A stretch of DNA of 64,000 bases, taken from the NCBI GenBank assembly GCA_963978895.1, contig OZ022238.1, positions 44,806,777 through 44,870,776 on the forward strand. Reading direction: 5' to 3'. Below, one piece after another: positions 1 to 11,870 of this stretch (position 1 is the stretch's first letter; each line of letters opens with the position of its first letter). The stretch comes from Erpobdella octoculata (taxonomy: Eukaryota > Annelida > Clitellata > Hirudinida > Erpobdellidae). The translations under genes and the position numbers were made by a program. The notes beneath the pieces are model-generated. The model saw only the letters and a program-made list of their open reading frames with translations, had not been told where the DNA came from and ran no database searches.

Positions 1-38
1 TAGATTTTTCCTAAAACTTTAATTAATTTGATTCGCAG

Positions 39-1743
39 GTTAATTCTACCAACGGATGCGCTAACAATAGCATGTTGGGGTTTTGCAAATACAATCTCGA
101 CGCCAGCAACTTCCTGAACATTCATTCTCTCACTAACCACGATGATTATTGCCTTGCCTATGTTTTCACTTACAGAGAGTTTTCTCAGGGAACAATTGGT
201 CTTGCCTGGGTTGGTTCGCCAAGTTAGAAACACCTTTTTTATCATTTTGTGTGTGTGTGTGTGTGCATCAATTCTTTACAGATCATGTGATCTTCAAATT
301 TGTGACCGCTAGGTACCAGCGGTGGAGTCTGTGACAGATGGAAATTGTACAATGAGAATAAGGGATACGTCAACAAGAGTCTCAACACGGGCATCGTGAC
401 ACTGCGCAACTACAACAGCAGAGTCCCTCTCAGAATCTCCATCCTTACATTCTCCCACGAAGTCGGACACAGTTTCGGATCGCCTGTGCGTTTTACATGC
501 AGTTTCATAAAAACGTTTTATTTTTCGGCTGTAGTTTGTTTATATTTGTAATTTTGTGTATCTTAGAATAAATTTTTATTTTTAATTTGAATTCTTTTAA
601 ATTTCGTTCAGCACGATTCCGGTCCAACTTGCATTCCTTTGCTGGCGAATCCGTCGAACAAAGCGGGAAACTATTTGATGTTTGCCAGTGCAACTTCTGG
701 TCTTCAAACAAACAACAACCAATTCTCTGTTTGCAGCATTGGCAATATAACAGAGGTTGCTTAACCTGATTGTATGTATACATAATATGCACACATAATA
801 AAAATAAACAAATCTCACGAAAATACGTAAGATGAACCATCTTCATCTTACATGCTTAACCTGATTGTATGTATATAATCTAACAGTTGGCAATTTTTTT
901 CAATATTACTCGAAGAACTTGAGTTCAATTATGCCATTTAGTTAACATGGTTGTATTCAATCTAACAGCTGATTGTTGTTTAATATTATGTACTTGAAGA
1001 ACTTGAATTCCATCATGGGGGATCCAGCGAACGCGCGTCGTGCCACCAGCTGCTTCAAGACGCGACAAGATTCATTCTGCGGCAACGGGATCGTCGAAAC
1101 GGATTCGGTTAAAAACATTTCCGAAGAATGCGATTGTGGATTTCAGAGCGACTGCTTGAGTGACGGATGTTGCAATCCGAGAATATCGGGGTCGGACGAG
1201 GACACTGCTGCTTGTAAAAGAATAGCTGGAAAAGAATGCAGGTTATTAATTAAAATGGAAAAATTAATTGATTTTTTTTTCATTTTTGATTATTTTTATC
1301 TTTAAATGGTTTGAGATTATTTTAAATGCATTGTTGTTGCTTTATTGCAGCAAATCGGAAGGGCCATGTTGCAGTTCAGTTCCTGGTAATTGCACTTTTG
1401 TTTCTCAAGATTCGAACATGACCTGCAACCAAGAGACGGACTGCACTGAAACTTCTTATTGCAAATATCCTTTGTTGATGATTTTGATTTTAGTCCTTAA
1501 ACATATTTCTAGTTTTTAAATAGAGAAATAAAAAAAATGATACGTTGAGACATTCTTTAACGATCGTGGTTTCCACCGGTTCGAGTGCAAGATGTCCGCC
1601 TGCCCGAGCGAAGAAGGATGAAACGCCGTGTAATTTCAATACTCAAATGTGCAAGAAAGGAGTGAGTTGTAATTTTTAATAGCATTTTCATGAGACATTC
1701 ATTTATGTGTGCGTTCACGATGTGGATATCTTTGCAGTTAGCA

Positions 1744-1835
<92 letters not shown>

Positions 1836-4800
1836 TGAATGAAGTTTTAGAAAAATATAAAACTGGATGATTTTAATTTAAATTGATATTGTGAGATAGT
1901 ACATGAATTTTCAATGAGAATTGACATCATGAGATAGTACATGAATTTTTAATGAAGTTGATATCATGAGATAATCCATGATCTTTTAATGAGAATTGAT
2001 ATTATGAGATGAAAATGAAATGTAATGTAATGTGGCAATTTATATAGCGCCTCTTACACAGCTCAGTGGTGCTGATCCTTTTTTACATGCCCCACAGAGA
2101 GAAACTATTTTAACTGCTAAATTTTCCAATAGCATGGGCTACTGGCTAGCGAGTGTGAGTCGAACCGTGAATCTTTCACATTCAAGGCCTACCAACTCAG
2201 CTAACTTAACCTAGATAGTATATAAATTTTTAATAAGAATTGATATTATAAGAGAGTACATGGATTTTTAATAAGAAATAAGAAAAGTGAAAATTCTGAT
2301 AATTTATTGTTTGCATGCTATCTTGCTCAAATTTTAATTTTTTTATATTTTTTATCTTCAGGAATGTACGACTTCAATATGTGAAAAAATTTCATGGAGG
2401 TCCTGCTCCATCCAAGCACCCGTAGGGGATAAATCATTTGATTTGGGACAGCTTTGCTACATCTCCTGTTTAAGTAATATAGACCATATATTATTTTTAA
2501 TCTTATTGTATTATTAAAATATTATATTATTAAAATATACATCGAGATGATTATTGGTTTCAATTCATATAGTTAAAACTCTTTCTATTTGTTTTCTGTG
2601 TTAGTTCTCTAAGTCTTTGAATTCTCCAGCACTGCTTTTTCCTCAGTTTATTTTCTACTGATGTAAATATTTTTATTTTTATTTTTTTTCATTTTTTTAC
2701 ACCGAGTGTTTTAAGACTAAAATATAAGTAAATAGAAAGCACAATGTTATTTCCTCTCTCTGATTATAGTTTACTCTAATATTTGTTCCCTTCTTTTTCA
2801 AATTTTCAGATCCATCAACCAACTCGTGTATCAGCACAGGAAACATTAACGACGTAAATAAACCCGAAAATATCAATCTAAAAAACCTTCTCGTTGCATT
2901 GAATATTTCTAAAAGTGATGGAAGCATAAAAGGAATTCGTATGCCGGCAGGTTAGTAATTTTAATTTTATCTCTCATGAGTCGACGAAGTTTCAGATCAG
3001 CGTAATTTAGATGCAATCGTGAATGAATTGGTCTGAGAATTTAGATGCAATCGTGGTTCGGGAATGAATTGGTTGGGAATTTCATCGATTCCCATCAGCA
3101 TAATGAATGAATGCACATGTCTGATTGTTCATAGGGTCATCTGTACTTGAAGAATTTTTGTTTACTGTTTAAGAATCATTATCGCATGTGTTATCAGATT
3201 TTTCTTTTCTATTACAGGAGCTCCATGTAATAATTACAGAGGTTACTGTGATGTCTTTTTCAAGTGTCGACCAGTAAACGAGGAGGGACCTTTGGCGCAA
3301 CTTACGAAATTGCTATTTAATGAGCAGACAATATCCGAGATCAGAGATTGGGTCACTGTGAGTTCAAATTCTGCTACAATTATTTTATTATTTTTATTTT
3401 AAGGCTCCTCCAAGTTAAAAAAAACTTGCATATTAGATGCACCTGCATATTAGAAGCATCTGCATATTAGAAGCACCTGCATATTAGAAGCATCTGCATA
3501 TTAGAAGCATCTGCATATTAGAAGCATCTGCATATTAGAAGCATCTGCATATTAGAAGCATCTGCATATTAGAAGCACCTGCATATTAGAAGCATCTGCA
3601 TATTAGAAGCATCTGCATATTAGAAGCATCTGCATATTAGAAGCATCTGCATATTAGAAGCATCTGCATATTAGAAGCATCTGCATATTAGAAGCATCTG
3701 CATATTAGAAGCATCTGCATATTAGAAGCATCTGCATATTAGAAGCATCTGCATATTAGAAGCATCTGCATATTAGAAGCATCTGCATATTAGAAGCATC
3801 TGCATATTAGAAGCATCTGCATATTAGAAGCATCTGCATATTAGAAGCATCTGCATATTAGAAGCATCTGCATATTAGAAGCATCTGCATATTAGAAGCA
3901 TCTGCATATTACAAGCATCTGCATATTAGAAGCATCTGCATATTAGAAGCATCTGCATATTAGAAGTATCTGCATATTAGAAGCATCTGCATATTAGAAG
4001 CATCTGCATATTAGAAGCATCTGCATATTAGAAGCATCTGCATATTAGAAGCATCTGCATATTAGAAGCATCTGCATATTAGAAGCATCTGCATATTAGA
4101 AGCATCTGCATATTAGAAGCATCTGCATATTAGAAGCACCCACGTATTAGAAGACCAGTTATAACTAGAGGTCAATATCATGGCATTAGTGTGTTGCTAT
4201 CATTAAGTACCTTTAAGTACTACCAAGAACAGCTTGTACATATTGGATCACAATTGGACATCTGACAAGTCTTTCAGTCCAATACATTAACTACTTGGCT
4301 AAGTGTATTGGACATTGCAAGCATCTAGATTTTAGAAGCATCCATATATAATATGACTCTGTGTTAGATGTTCTGTGCGATATGCTTTGGTATCTATGGA
4401 AAATTAATTTAATAAATGATTATATAAATCAATAACAAAATATTTAAATAGCTTAAGTTATTTTAATGTTGAAACATCCATCCTTGGGACAAGAAAACCT
4501 TTTTTTATTAAATAACCATTTATTTACAACGAAATATGTTTTAATTAATTAGACATATTGGTGGGCGTGTCTGTTGGTTGGAGTTGGTATTATCATATTC
4601 ATGGCACTTTTCATAAAAGTCTGTGCTGTTCACACTCCAAGCAGCAATCCAAAATTAAAGAAGGCCAGACAGCTTTCTCTTAGGAGGAAGAAAAAACAGC
4701 AGGTTTTTTTGTTTATTTACATTTTTATGCTGTTCTGTATGTGAGACTTTATTATCATTATGAGAGTTTGTATGTCTGTATAAGAGACCTTAGTATCATT

Positions 4801-5042
4801 ATGCTACTTTGTATGTGAGATCATTTTAGTTTTCTTAAAGTGGTAACTGTTAAGGGTATTTAAACATTACAAATTATTTTTTTAATAATTTATAAACAGA
4901 GCAATCAAATAATTTATTTTCTTTTTTTTACGACTTTGAACAGTCTGACATGAAGCTGACAGTTTCTTCCATATCATCCGGTGCCGACATATTAAGGAGC
5001 GACAAGAGCAAAAAACCTCGTTCTCACGACTCTCCTTTCTAA
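39..5042 (+). CDS. ADAM10: ADAM10-type metalloprotease (5' partial)
   Basis: Membrane sheddase (Kuzbanian/alpha-secretase family) that cleaves Notch-type ectodomains. Exons read: 39-222, 320-485, 612-755, 1000-1241, 1351-1464, 1577-1661, 2362-2473, 2810-2950, 3218-3357, 4553-4702, 4944-5042 (stop TAA). In order: LAWVGSP catalytic-domain strand; zinc site [10 protein letters not shown] (exon 2) joined to HD at the start of exon 3, giving HExxHxxxxxHD; met-turn [10 protein letters not shown]; disintegrin-like domain from CGNGIVE/EECDCG; cysteine-rich domain ending [14 protein letters not shown]; transmembrane helix in exon 10; then [14 protein letters not shown], the ADAM10 juxtamembrane signature. 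The cytoplasmic tail is short and basic (LRRKKKQQ), without the proline-rich SH3 sites of vertebrate ADAM10. Signal peptide, prodomain and first part of the catalytic domain lie outside the window. The acceptor before 1000 has a weak pyrimidine tract and is the least certain junction. Frame is open throughout if the 1465-1576 intron is AT-AC. Confidence 0.93.
1465..1576 (+). other. U12-type (AT-AC) intron in ADAM10
   Basis: The intron begins ATATCCTTTG, the canonical U12 5' splice site, has a branch-like TTCTTTAAC at 1553-1561, and ends CCAC at 1576, 16 nt after the presumed branch A. Using AC as acceptor joins ...[15 protein letters not shown] in frame and the cysteines line up with human ADAM10 (ICNGFTALCPAS). 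The nearest other reading, starting the exon at 1561, needs a one-base frameshift and hits TGA. Confidence 0.85.
1751..1833. repeat. (ATT)n microsatellite
   Basis: Uninterrupted ATT trinucleotide run in ADAM10 intron 6 (1662-2361). Confidence 0.98.
2018..2214 (-). repeat. tRNA-derived SINE
   Basis: On the minus strand the 5' part carries an A box (TAGCTGAGTTGG, 2203-2192) and a B box (GGTTCGACTC, 2166-2157) at tRNA-like spacing, followed by an unrelated body. It sits in ADAM10 intron 6. Family not identified; the ends are approximate and no target duplication was resolved. Confidence 0.6.
3427..4155. repeat. 17-bp satellite array in ADAM10 intron 9
   Basis: About 42 head-to-tail copies of GCATCTGCATATTAGAA with very few variants (some CACC for CATC). 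The array lies between exons 9 and 10, just upstream of the transmembrane exon. Degenerate single units recur near 4320. Confidence 0.97.
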
Positions 5043-5187
5043 TTGTCGTGTCTTTTGTATGTGTATTTGTATTTGTTTGCGAGTGCCTTCAAGAAGCATC
5101 AAATTTTAAATTATATAAACGATGTAAATATTAGTTAAAAGTTCTTTTTTTTCTGTGGAATGCCGACAATTTTCCTATGACCGTCCT

Positions 5188-5375
5188 TATGTACATCTGT
5201 CCTTAAGTACATCTGTCCTTAAGTACATCTGTCCTTAAGTACATCTGTCTTTAAGTACATCTGTCCTTAAGTACATTTGTCTTTAAGTACATCTGTCCAT
5301 GACCATTTTTAAGTACATCTGTCCGTGACCATTTTTAAGTACATCTGTCCGTGACCATTTTTAAGTACATCTGTC
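5188..5375. repeat. Short tandem repeats downstream of ADAM10
   Basis: Seven or so copies of a 16-bp unit (GTCCTTAAGTACATCT) followed by three copies of a longer form containing GTGACCATTTTTAAG. It lies about 150 bp after the stop codon, so it is probably within the 3' UTR. Confidence 0.9.
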
Positions 5376-6008
5376 ACCTTTTTCTAACTCAGTTTATACG
5401 ATTCTTTCTTTCTTTGCACTGTTTCTCATTTCCATAAAATCTGCCTTCAAGTTATCATAGGTTGTACCATTTGTGTGCACTAGCTTTTTTGAATTAGTGC
5501 ACTGAGATTCTATAACTTTTATTTTTTCTTAAAGTTTTCAATTGCATAGTTGTCAAAACATTGCTGAATTTTATTGTACAGATTTTTATTAGGTCATTTG
5601 TTTCGACTAATAACAGCTTATTTGATTTCTTTGTATAACAATTTTTTAATAAGAAATTGTTTTATTGGTCGTAAAGTGCAAACCAGATCTGTGAGTTGGC
5701 CTGTTCATACGGTCAGTGGGAGATCTGCTCGTTCGAATATGCAACTGATTCTTAGTTATTTCATGTTTGTTTTTTTAGTTTAACTTTCCCATTCTGGAAC
5801 GATACCAGTTAAATCGTGCGATCGTAACCGTTATCATCGCTCTGCCTTGAATCGAAGTCTTGAATATTTCTGCGGCTTTCTACAATGCCAATTTTTGTTT
5901 TAGTTTCAGATGTGGCTACGAATGTGATAAAATATTGATATTTTGTTTCGCTAGCATACGATACAGACGTTCTGCTGCAGGTGATTTAGTGGAGCGGATG
6001 TCCAGTTT

Positions 6009-6014
6009 AATAAA
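6009..6014 (+). promoter_or_regulatory. Candidate ADAM10 poly(A) signal
   Basis: AATAAA about 970 bp after the ADAM10 stop. TTTATT motifs near 6096-6110 would serve the convergent minus-strand gene. Transcript ends are not visible from sequence, so this is a candidate only. Confidence 0.35.
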
Positions 6015-6184
6015 TGTTTTATTATCATTCTGCTGTGTTTGGGGCAGAAGTTTTTACGCTGACAATTTATGTTGTGCTGTTTTAATTAAGTTGGGATTAT
6101 TTATTTATTTTTTGTTCACTTGACGAATCTTCTTTGTTTGATGTTGTTTAGAACTACGATCATTCCTCACAACCTCCTTTCATG

Positions 6185-6186
6185 TC

Positions 6187-6221
<35 letters not shown>

Positions 6222-6240
6222 CACACACACACAAGCAAAC
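6185..6240. repeat. (CA)n microsatellite
   Basis: CA dinucleotide run with small interruptions, in the short interval between the convergent ADAM10 and NHL genes. Confidence 0.95.
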
Positions 6241-6498
6241 ACACTTTCTTATTCCTTCCTTTAACTATGTTGGGATTTCTTTTAGAACTTAACCGTGTTT
6301 CATTAACTTTTCTCAGAATTGTGGCAGAAAGACGGACAAGTCATTATTTTCAAGCGAATCGAAATTTCAGAATGAACAAGTGTAATTTACATCGCTTCTA
6401 TTTTAAAACCGTTCAAATTGTATTGTCATAAAATTAGTTAAAACTGCTTTCTCAGTATTTAAAGCCGCCAGTTTTCAGTTTGTTGTACCCGAGAAAGT

Positions 6499-9289
6499 TC
6501 AGTCGAGAAGTCGAAATATATGTACAGAGCCATCTATAAGGCCGACGTATAAATGGCTTGCTGCAACGTCCAAGTGGATCCTCCTCGGCTGCTTGAGGCC
6601 GCTCGTACGACTGATCAAATCCCTGACGTAGACGAGATTCGGACTGAGCAGGATAACCCTGTTGTTGTTCCTATCGGCGACGAGTAAATAGCCGAATGAA
6701 TCGACCGCCATTTGAGTCGGTACGTCGACTCTGCCGGAACCGGATCCGTTTGACGCGCCGAACGTTTTCAGTGTTTTTCCGTTTCCATCGATCCAGCAGA
6801 TTCTGTGCAATTTGCTGCTGTCCCAGCCGTGGCAGACGGCAAACTTTTTAACTTCGTCGCTCTTATCCGCACCTGCCCAGTTGCTTGAAAGCAGTGGAAC
6901 TGTATGCCATGGACTCACCACGTCTTGTTGAAAACGCACAGAACGTACGAGCTTACCGTCCGGTTCGTATTCTCTCATCTGTCGACTGTCGTAACAGGCT
7001 ACCAGTAAATTGCCTGCCGTTTTTGCACCTTGAGGAACCACGTGGAGACCTTGAGGTTGCCCTGCGACTGAAAATGTGTTTCAGGATCAAATTTAGCTTT
7101 AAATAAATCTAATAAAAAGAAACCGTGCTCATTTTTGAGGTTAACTATATAAAGTTGTTCTAATTAGATTATATCTACATGACTCCGCCACGCTTTTGCT
7201 AGCCAGTCCCAAGCCTGGAAAAAGGAGGAAAAAAATAAAGGATCAAATTATGATCTGCGAAAGGAAGTACTTTGATATTTCCGTCACACAGCTATTAAAG
7301 TCTTAAAGTGCCTACACACTGACCGGTTTTTTCATTCAGCTCTTGTTCGCCAGAACTCAGCGCATAGATTATGATAATTTATTTTGGTGGCACAGACCAT
7401 GCCACACTTTGCCGTTTTTTGTTGTTGAAAAAACTGAGTTACGCTAGGCAGTCGCATGTAAAGGACTATAAACTATTCAGAGATCAGAGACGTCATTTCA
7501 GCAAAACCTTTTTCGAAACCCTCTTTTCATTTTTGCTCCCAAAAAATTTTGAAATCTGATGACCGGGGGAGGAGGGGGGTAGTCGGAGCCACTTTTCAAA
7601 AATTTTTTGAAACCTTTTTATTTTGCTCCCAAAAAACCTGGTGACCGGGGGGGTTATTTGAAGCCACTTTTCCAAGACAATTTTAAGTTAATAAGAACCA
7701 AAGCAACTTTTTAACGGGCCCAGTACAATGTCACAGGGGGCCCACTTCACCGTCATAGGGGACCCGCCTACTTATACAAAAGGCCCACACAAAGATCTAA
7801 ACCTATTTTTAGGGCACAGCTTATATCTTTTGGGAGCCCAAAACTACCTCAGGGGGCCCAAACTATCTCAGGGGCCCACAACAGATTAAACCGCATTAAA
7901 CTAACATATATATTCAACATTCGCCCAAAGCTTTTTTTCTTCCGAAGGGAAAGTTTGGTTCAAAAAATTTTATTACTTACGCTTATATATTATTTTACAG
8001 TTTTTAGTACATTTGTATATACGCAGTTTTTTACAAAAAAATATGTTTTTATTTTTCATTTTTTAGTGTAAAAATCTTTTTTTAAATTTTTTTTAAATCT
8101 TAGAACGGATTAATGTATTGTCATCGGATATATACCTGCAAGCAAAAAATGAACTTTTAACAACCATTAGAAGTGTCTTAAGAAAGCTTTAGAAAATCCG
8201 ACGAAACATACAACGAAGCAAGTTAATAAAAGCGTTTTAGAAAAAAAAGAATAGAACAATAGAAACTTACTGTTAGTTGAAAAGTTGGTGAGCAGTGATT
8301 CGTCAGGTTCGTATTTGTAGACGCTGCCTATTGCGTCGCTTATGTATAAAAAACCAGATTCTTCATCAGATGCGATATCAGACGGCTTCCTCAGACCTTC
8401 GAGCTTGAGCATGCGGTACGATGAAAGATCCGAGGCGGTGTACACTTCGAGATTCGGCAAAGATTCTCTGAGGATGTAAATTTTTTCTTTAAGTACTGCC
8501 ACTCCTGCAACTGCCTGTTCTCCTTCAATGATACCGATCTCAACAGGCTGTCCCAAGTACGGATCAGAAGCGTCTATATTGGGGGTTTTAAAAATCAATT
8601 TTAAAATAACCTTCATAATATATATGCATTAACGACTAAAAAAATTGGGGAAATTAATAAAAAACTTCAGCCTAGATATTACTGATAGAAACGAGGTCAT
8701 GCCTCGTGCCGTTAGATTTGCAGCAGCAAATAAGCTTTCTGAGTGGCTTCACATTCAAAAAGCTCAGTGATGGGCACTAACTACTTCAATTGTAGTTACA
8801 ACTACATGCCAACTACCTCATGACAGAAGTAGTTATAACTACATGTTAACTACTTTAGAAGAGAGGTAGTTATAACTAGTTTGTTAACTACTACTAAAGT
8901 AGTTAACTACTTTCCAACTACTTTTTAATTACTCGTATATTTATAAAACATGTACTGTAAGATATAAAAACACAACAACAACAAATAACTTTGCATTTAA
9001 TAATTTTTTTAAAGAATAATAATGATTGTTAACTAAATATAATACAAGTAAATTAAAAACGAATTTTTAAAACCAATGCTCTTATATGTAATTAAGACAC
9101 AAATTTTGCAATCAATTTTTTCTTATATTACTCTTTTATTTTATATTAAAGTCTGGCCTGGCGTAATATGGTTCGAAGAGCATTGCGATTTCCATTAAGC
9201 TCATAAACAAAAATTTTGCAATCAATTTTTTCTTATATTACTCTTTTATTTTATATTAAAGTCGCAATATACAACAAATAAATATAATA

Positions 9290-9339
<50 letters not shown>

Positions 9340-11386
9340 CCTCAAGAAAATTAACTAAATTAATTGACTTATTGTAAAACTAATAATTGAATATTGCATT
9401 GTCTTCTATCTTGAGCATGTATGCAAAATTTGAAAAAAATCTATCATCAGGAAGTGACTCAAAAATTGATTGCAAGATTTGAAACAGAGAAACAGACAGA
9501 GAAACAGAGCCGACGAGTTAATAAAAGCATTGGTAAAAAACAAAGTATTTTTTTTAGCAAATATAATAAAAACAAAGTATTTTTAAGCAAATATAATAAA
9601 AACAAAGTATTTGTAAGCAAATTTTAGAAAAACAAAGTGTTTATTGATACATAAAGGTTGAATGACAAAGTTCAAAATTTGTTAAAACTGGAACGGCTTT
9701 TCAGAAAAACCATACCGTCAAATAAAGTGACACTCATTTTGCACCTTCGAGGTGTCAAAATCATACCAGCCATGCTTGGAAGAGTAGAAATGGCTTTTAT
9801 GAAAGCTCATTCTACAAATGGATAATCCTTCAGTGATTGAACATTCGATGCTTTAGATTAAATTTTTAAATTATCTGGCTTTTTAATAATTTTGTTACAG
9901 CGCTAAGTCAAAGTAGTTAGACTAGTTATAACTACCAAACTAGATCATAAAAGTAGTTATAACTACATGGCAACTACTCAAAAACAAAAGTAGTTATAAC
10001 TACCATGTAACTACTATAAATGTAGTTATAACTACAGTAGTTACAACTACAGTAGTTAAAGTGCCCATCACTGAAAAAGCTCTTAATATTATATACGCCA
10101 CTAATTGGGGCTTACTGAATTATTGAAACAGAAAAACTCATCTTGCTAGCAAACTAGAAAACAAAACAAAACAAAACAAAACAAAACAAAACAATAATTA
10201 ACTGATTCAACTCAGTTTAAATATTTTGCTTACCGATGTCACCAATCGAGACTTCTCCAAGTAAATTTCCTGCAAAATTACTAGCTCTTTTGAACTTTAA
10301 CGATCCAACTGTAATATCAACCCTTGCCCGTTCGAGCTCCTTCTGCCTCTTATTGACTTCCGACAATTGATCATGTAACGATTCGTCGTGGGTTCTCAAC
10401 CCCTCGACAAATCGCGCCAATTCTTGAACGGCATCAACGTTGCCATGTAATTCTGCAGTTGTTCTATCGAGTTCTTGATGGGTACTAGTTGCATAGAGTT
10501 CTGTTTCTAAAAGAAGCTTTTTTCGGTGTTCTTCCACTAGCTCTGACATTTCTCTTGCAGCCTGGTAACAACAAATTATAGAGTATACAGCATTAACCCT
10601 TGTCAGTGCTGTATACTTGACTTAAATTTTTTTGGATACAAGCCCCTCGAAAGCTTGCCGTCAATTCTCTTGTTGCTAGAAATAGCCCGTCAAAAATGAC
10701 GGATTTTTTAAATCTCATTATATATTATTTTTCGATTGCAGCGCCAGCTCGTTTGATCTTAAGGACTGACAGTGTACAATTGCGTAATAACTTTTATGAC
10801 ATACCTGCGCGTGCCAATTTTAGCAACTGCTGACTGCTGACCACCTCGTCCATGGTCTGCTAACATACATACATACATACATACATACATACATACATAC
10901 ATACATACATACATACATACATACATACATACATACATACATACATACATACATACATACATACATACATACATACATACATACATACATACATACATAC
11001 ATACATACATACAGACATCGGAAATTATGTATGTTTAGACTTTTTCAGCACAAATTACATCGAGTCAAACTTAATCAGTATTTTTTAAATGATCAAACCT
11101 GGTTTATTTGTTCTTTGGTTGTTTCGACATTTTTCGTCACAGTTATCCTCCTGTTGTTGATGGCTTCGATATACCGTTGAAATTGCTTTGTACTGGTCGA
11201 AAACTTTGAAAAGCATTCCTCCAAAATACTATTCGTCGAATTCGAACACATATTAGAGTTGTGAACCAAAGAACTTGGCGGTTCTTTATCGAGTAGTAGT
11301 AAGCCGTTTTTCTCAGGTTGAAAAGCGTTCATTGAATTGTTTTTGAAAGCGATTACTTTAATTCTTGGCTTGTACTCAAGCAACGG
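6499..11386 (-). CDS. Coiled-coil plus NHL-repeat protein (TRIM-like)
   Basis: Four exons on the minus strand: 11386-11099 (or starting at ATG 11332), 10561-10234, 8573-8271, 7067-6499 (stop TGA). All junctions are GT-AG and frame-consistent. With ATG at 11332 the product is 477 aa. Exons 1-2 encode a helical, glutamate-rich region (QRYIEAINNRR, REMSELVEEHRKKLLLE) resembling the coiled coil after a TRIM B-box. Exons 3-4 encode propeller blades of NHL type (PTQMAVDSFGYLLVADRNN; KPSDIASDEESGFLYISD). NHL propellers bind RNA or proteins, and TRIM-NHL proteins are usually ubiquitin ligases. No RING or B-box cysteines were found between 11400 and 11870, so either the protein lacks them or upstream exons lie beyond the chitin-binding gene. 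A possible acceptor TTAG at 11390-11387 leaves the 5' end open. Confidence 0.82.
7182..7315 (+). repeat. SINE-like retroposon copy (family R)
   Basis: Begins ACTCCGCC, then GCCAGTCCCAAGCCTGGA..AAAGGAGGA and GGATCAAATTATGATC. It is a copy of a family also found in reverse orientation near 23.6, 26.5, 41.0 and 54.1 kb; some of those carry an A-rich 3' tail. It lies in the last NHL-gene intron. Confidence 0.6.
7480..8160. other. Non-coding intron stretch of the NHL gene
   Basis: Two diverged copies of an element containing CCAAAAAA, GACCGGGGG and GCCACTTTTC (about 7500-7680), then several GGGCCCA-containing words (about 7715-7880). No gene or recognisable mobile-element termini seen. Confidence 0.4.
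8765..10073. mobile_element. Non-autonomous hAT element with 8-bp TSD
   Basis: Terminal inverted repeats CAGTGATGGGCACT at both ends, flanked by a perfect 8-bp target duplication AAAAAGCT (8757-8764 and 10074-10081). Both ends carry many copies of TAGTTATAACTAC, forming subterminal palindromes. The interior includes a direct repeat of about 50 bp (near 9100 and 9211) and an (AT)n run at 9292-9334. No transposase is encoded. It sits wholly within an NHL-gene intron. Confidence 0.93.
10160..10193. repeat. (AAAAC)n microsatellite
   Basis: Pentanucleotide run immediately beyond the hAT insertion, in the same NHL-gene intron. Confidence 0.95.
10610..11030. repeat. Interspersed repeat with (ATAC)n tract
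   Basis: A unit with GTCAAAAATGACGGATTTTTTAA, then GCAATTGTACACTGTCAG on the minus strand, followed by a roughly 150-bp ATAC tract (10863-11012) and CAGACATCGGAAATT. Diverged relatives lie at 14150-14290 (same orientation, only three ATAC units) and 47520-47700 (opposite orientation). It is in an NHL-gene intron. Confidence 0.7.
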
Positions 11387-11870
11387 CTAAACTCTCTCAA
11401 AATTTTCACACACCTATTATATTATTTTGAAACAATGACTTGGCTATCATTGCAGTGTGAGTAAGCTTGAAAGCCGAGAGGCTCTTCTTCTATGGTGGCT
11501 TACATTCGAAGCCATTCGATATGCTATTCTGCTATATAGTAGCATTCAGTAAATCTGTTTTCTTGAATGAGCAATTTAGGTCAATAGTACAAACATATAA
11601 AAGATAAAACTAATAATTCCGTTTTATAAAACCCTGATAGACGAATTTTGTGGACAGAAGAAATATGAGTTTTAATTTATCCGGATTTTGCTATATGCTT
11701 TAACGTACTGATTTATGCGTAAATTTTTTGTTTTTGGGTTGTCATTTTTCAGTTACATAGTTACATATATGGCTCGTGCCGAGAATTATAGTAAAAACAT
11801 AATTAAACATATTTATGATAAATATGTATATTTGAAAATAGCGAATTGTTACATGACAAAGTTTTTGTTT

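Noticed and set aside
505..846. Minus-strand 113-codon frame
   Set aside because: It is the antisense shadow of ADAM10 exon 3 and adjoining introns.
1561..1661. Apparent frameshift in ADAM10 exon 6
   Set aside because: It disappears when the preceding intron is read as AT-AC, so the gene is not a pseudogene here.
3427..4155. CRISPR-like direct repeats
   Set aside because: Units are contiguous with no unique spacers, in a eukaryotic intron; it is a simple satellite.
10759..11010. Open frames of repeated MYVC on the minus strand
   Set aside because: They are translations of the (ATAC)n microsatellite with no other coding evidence.
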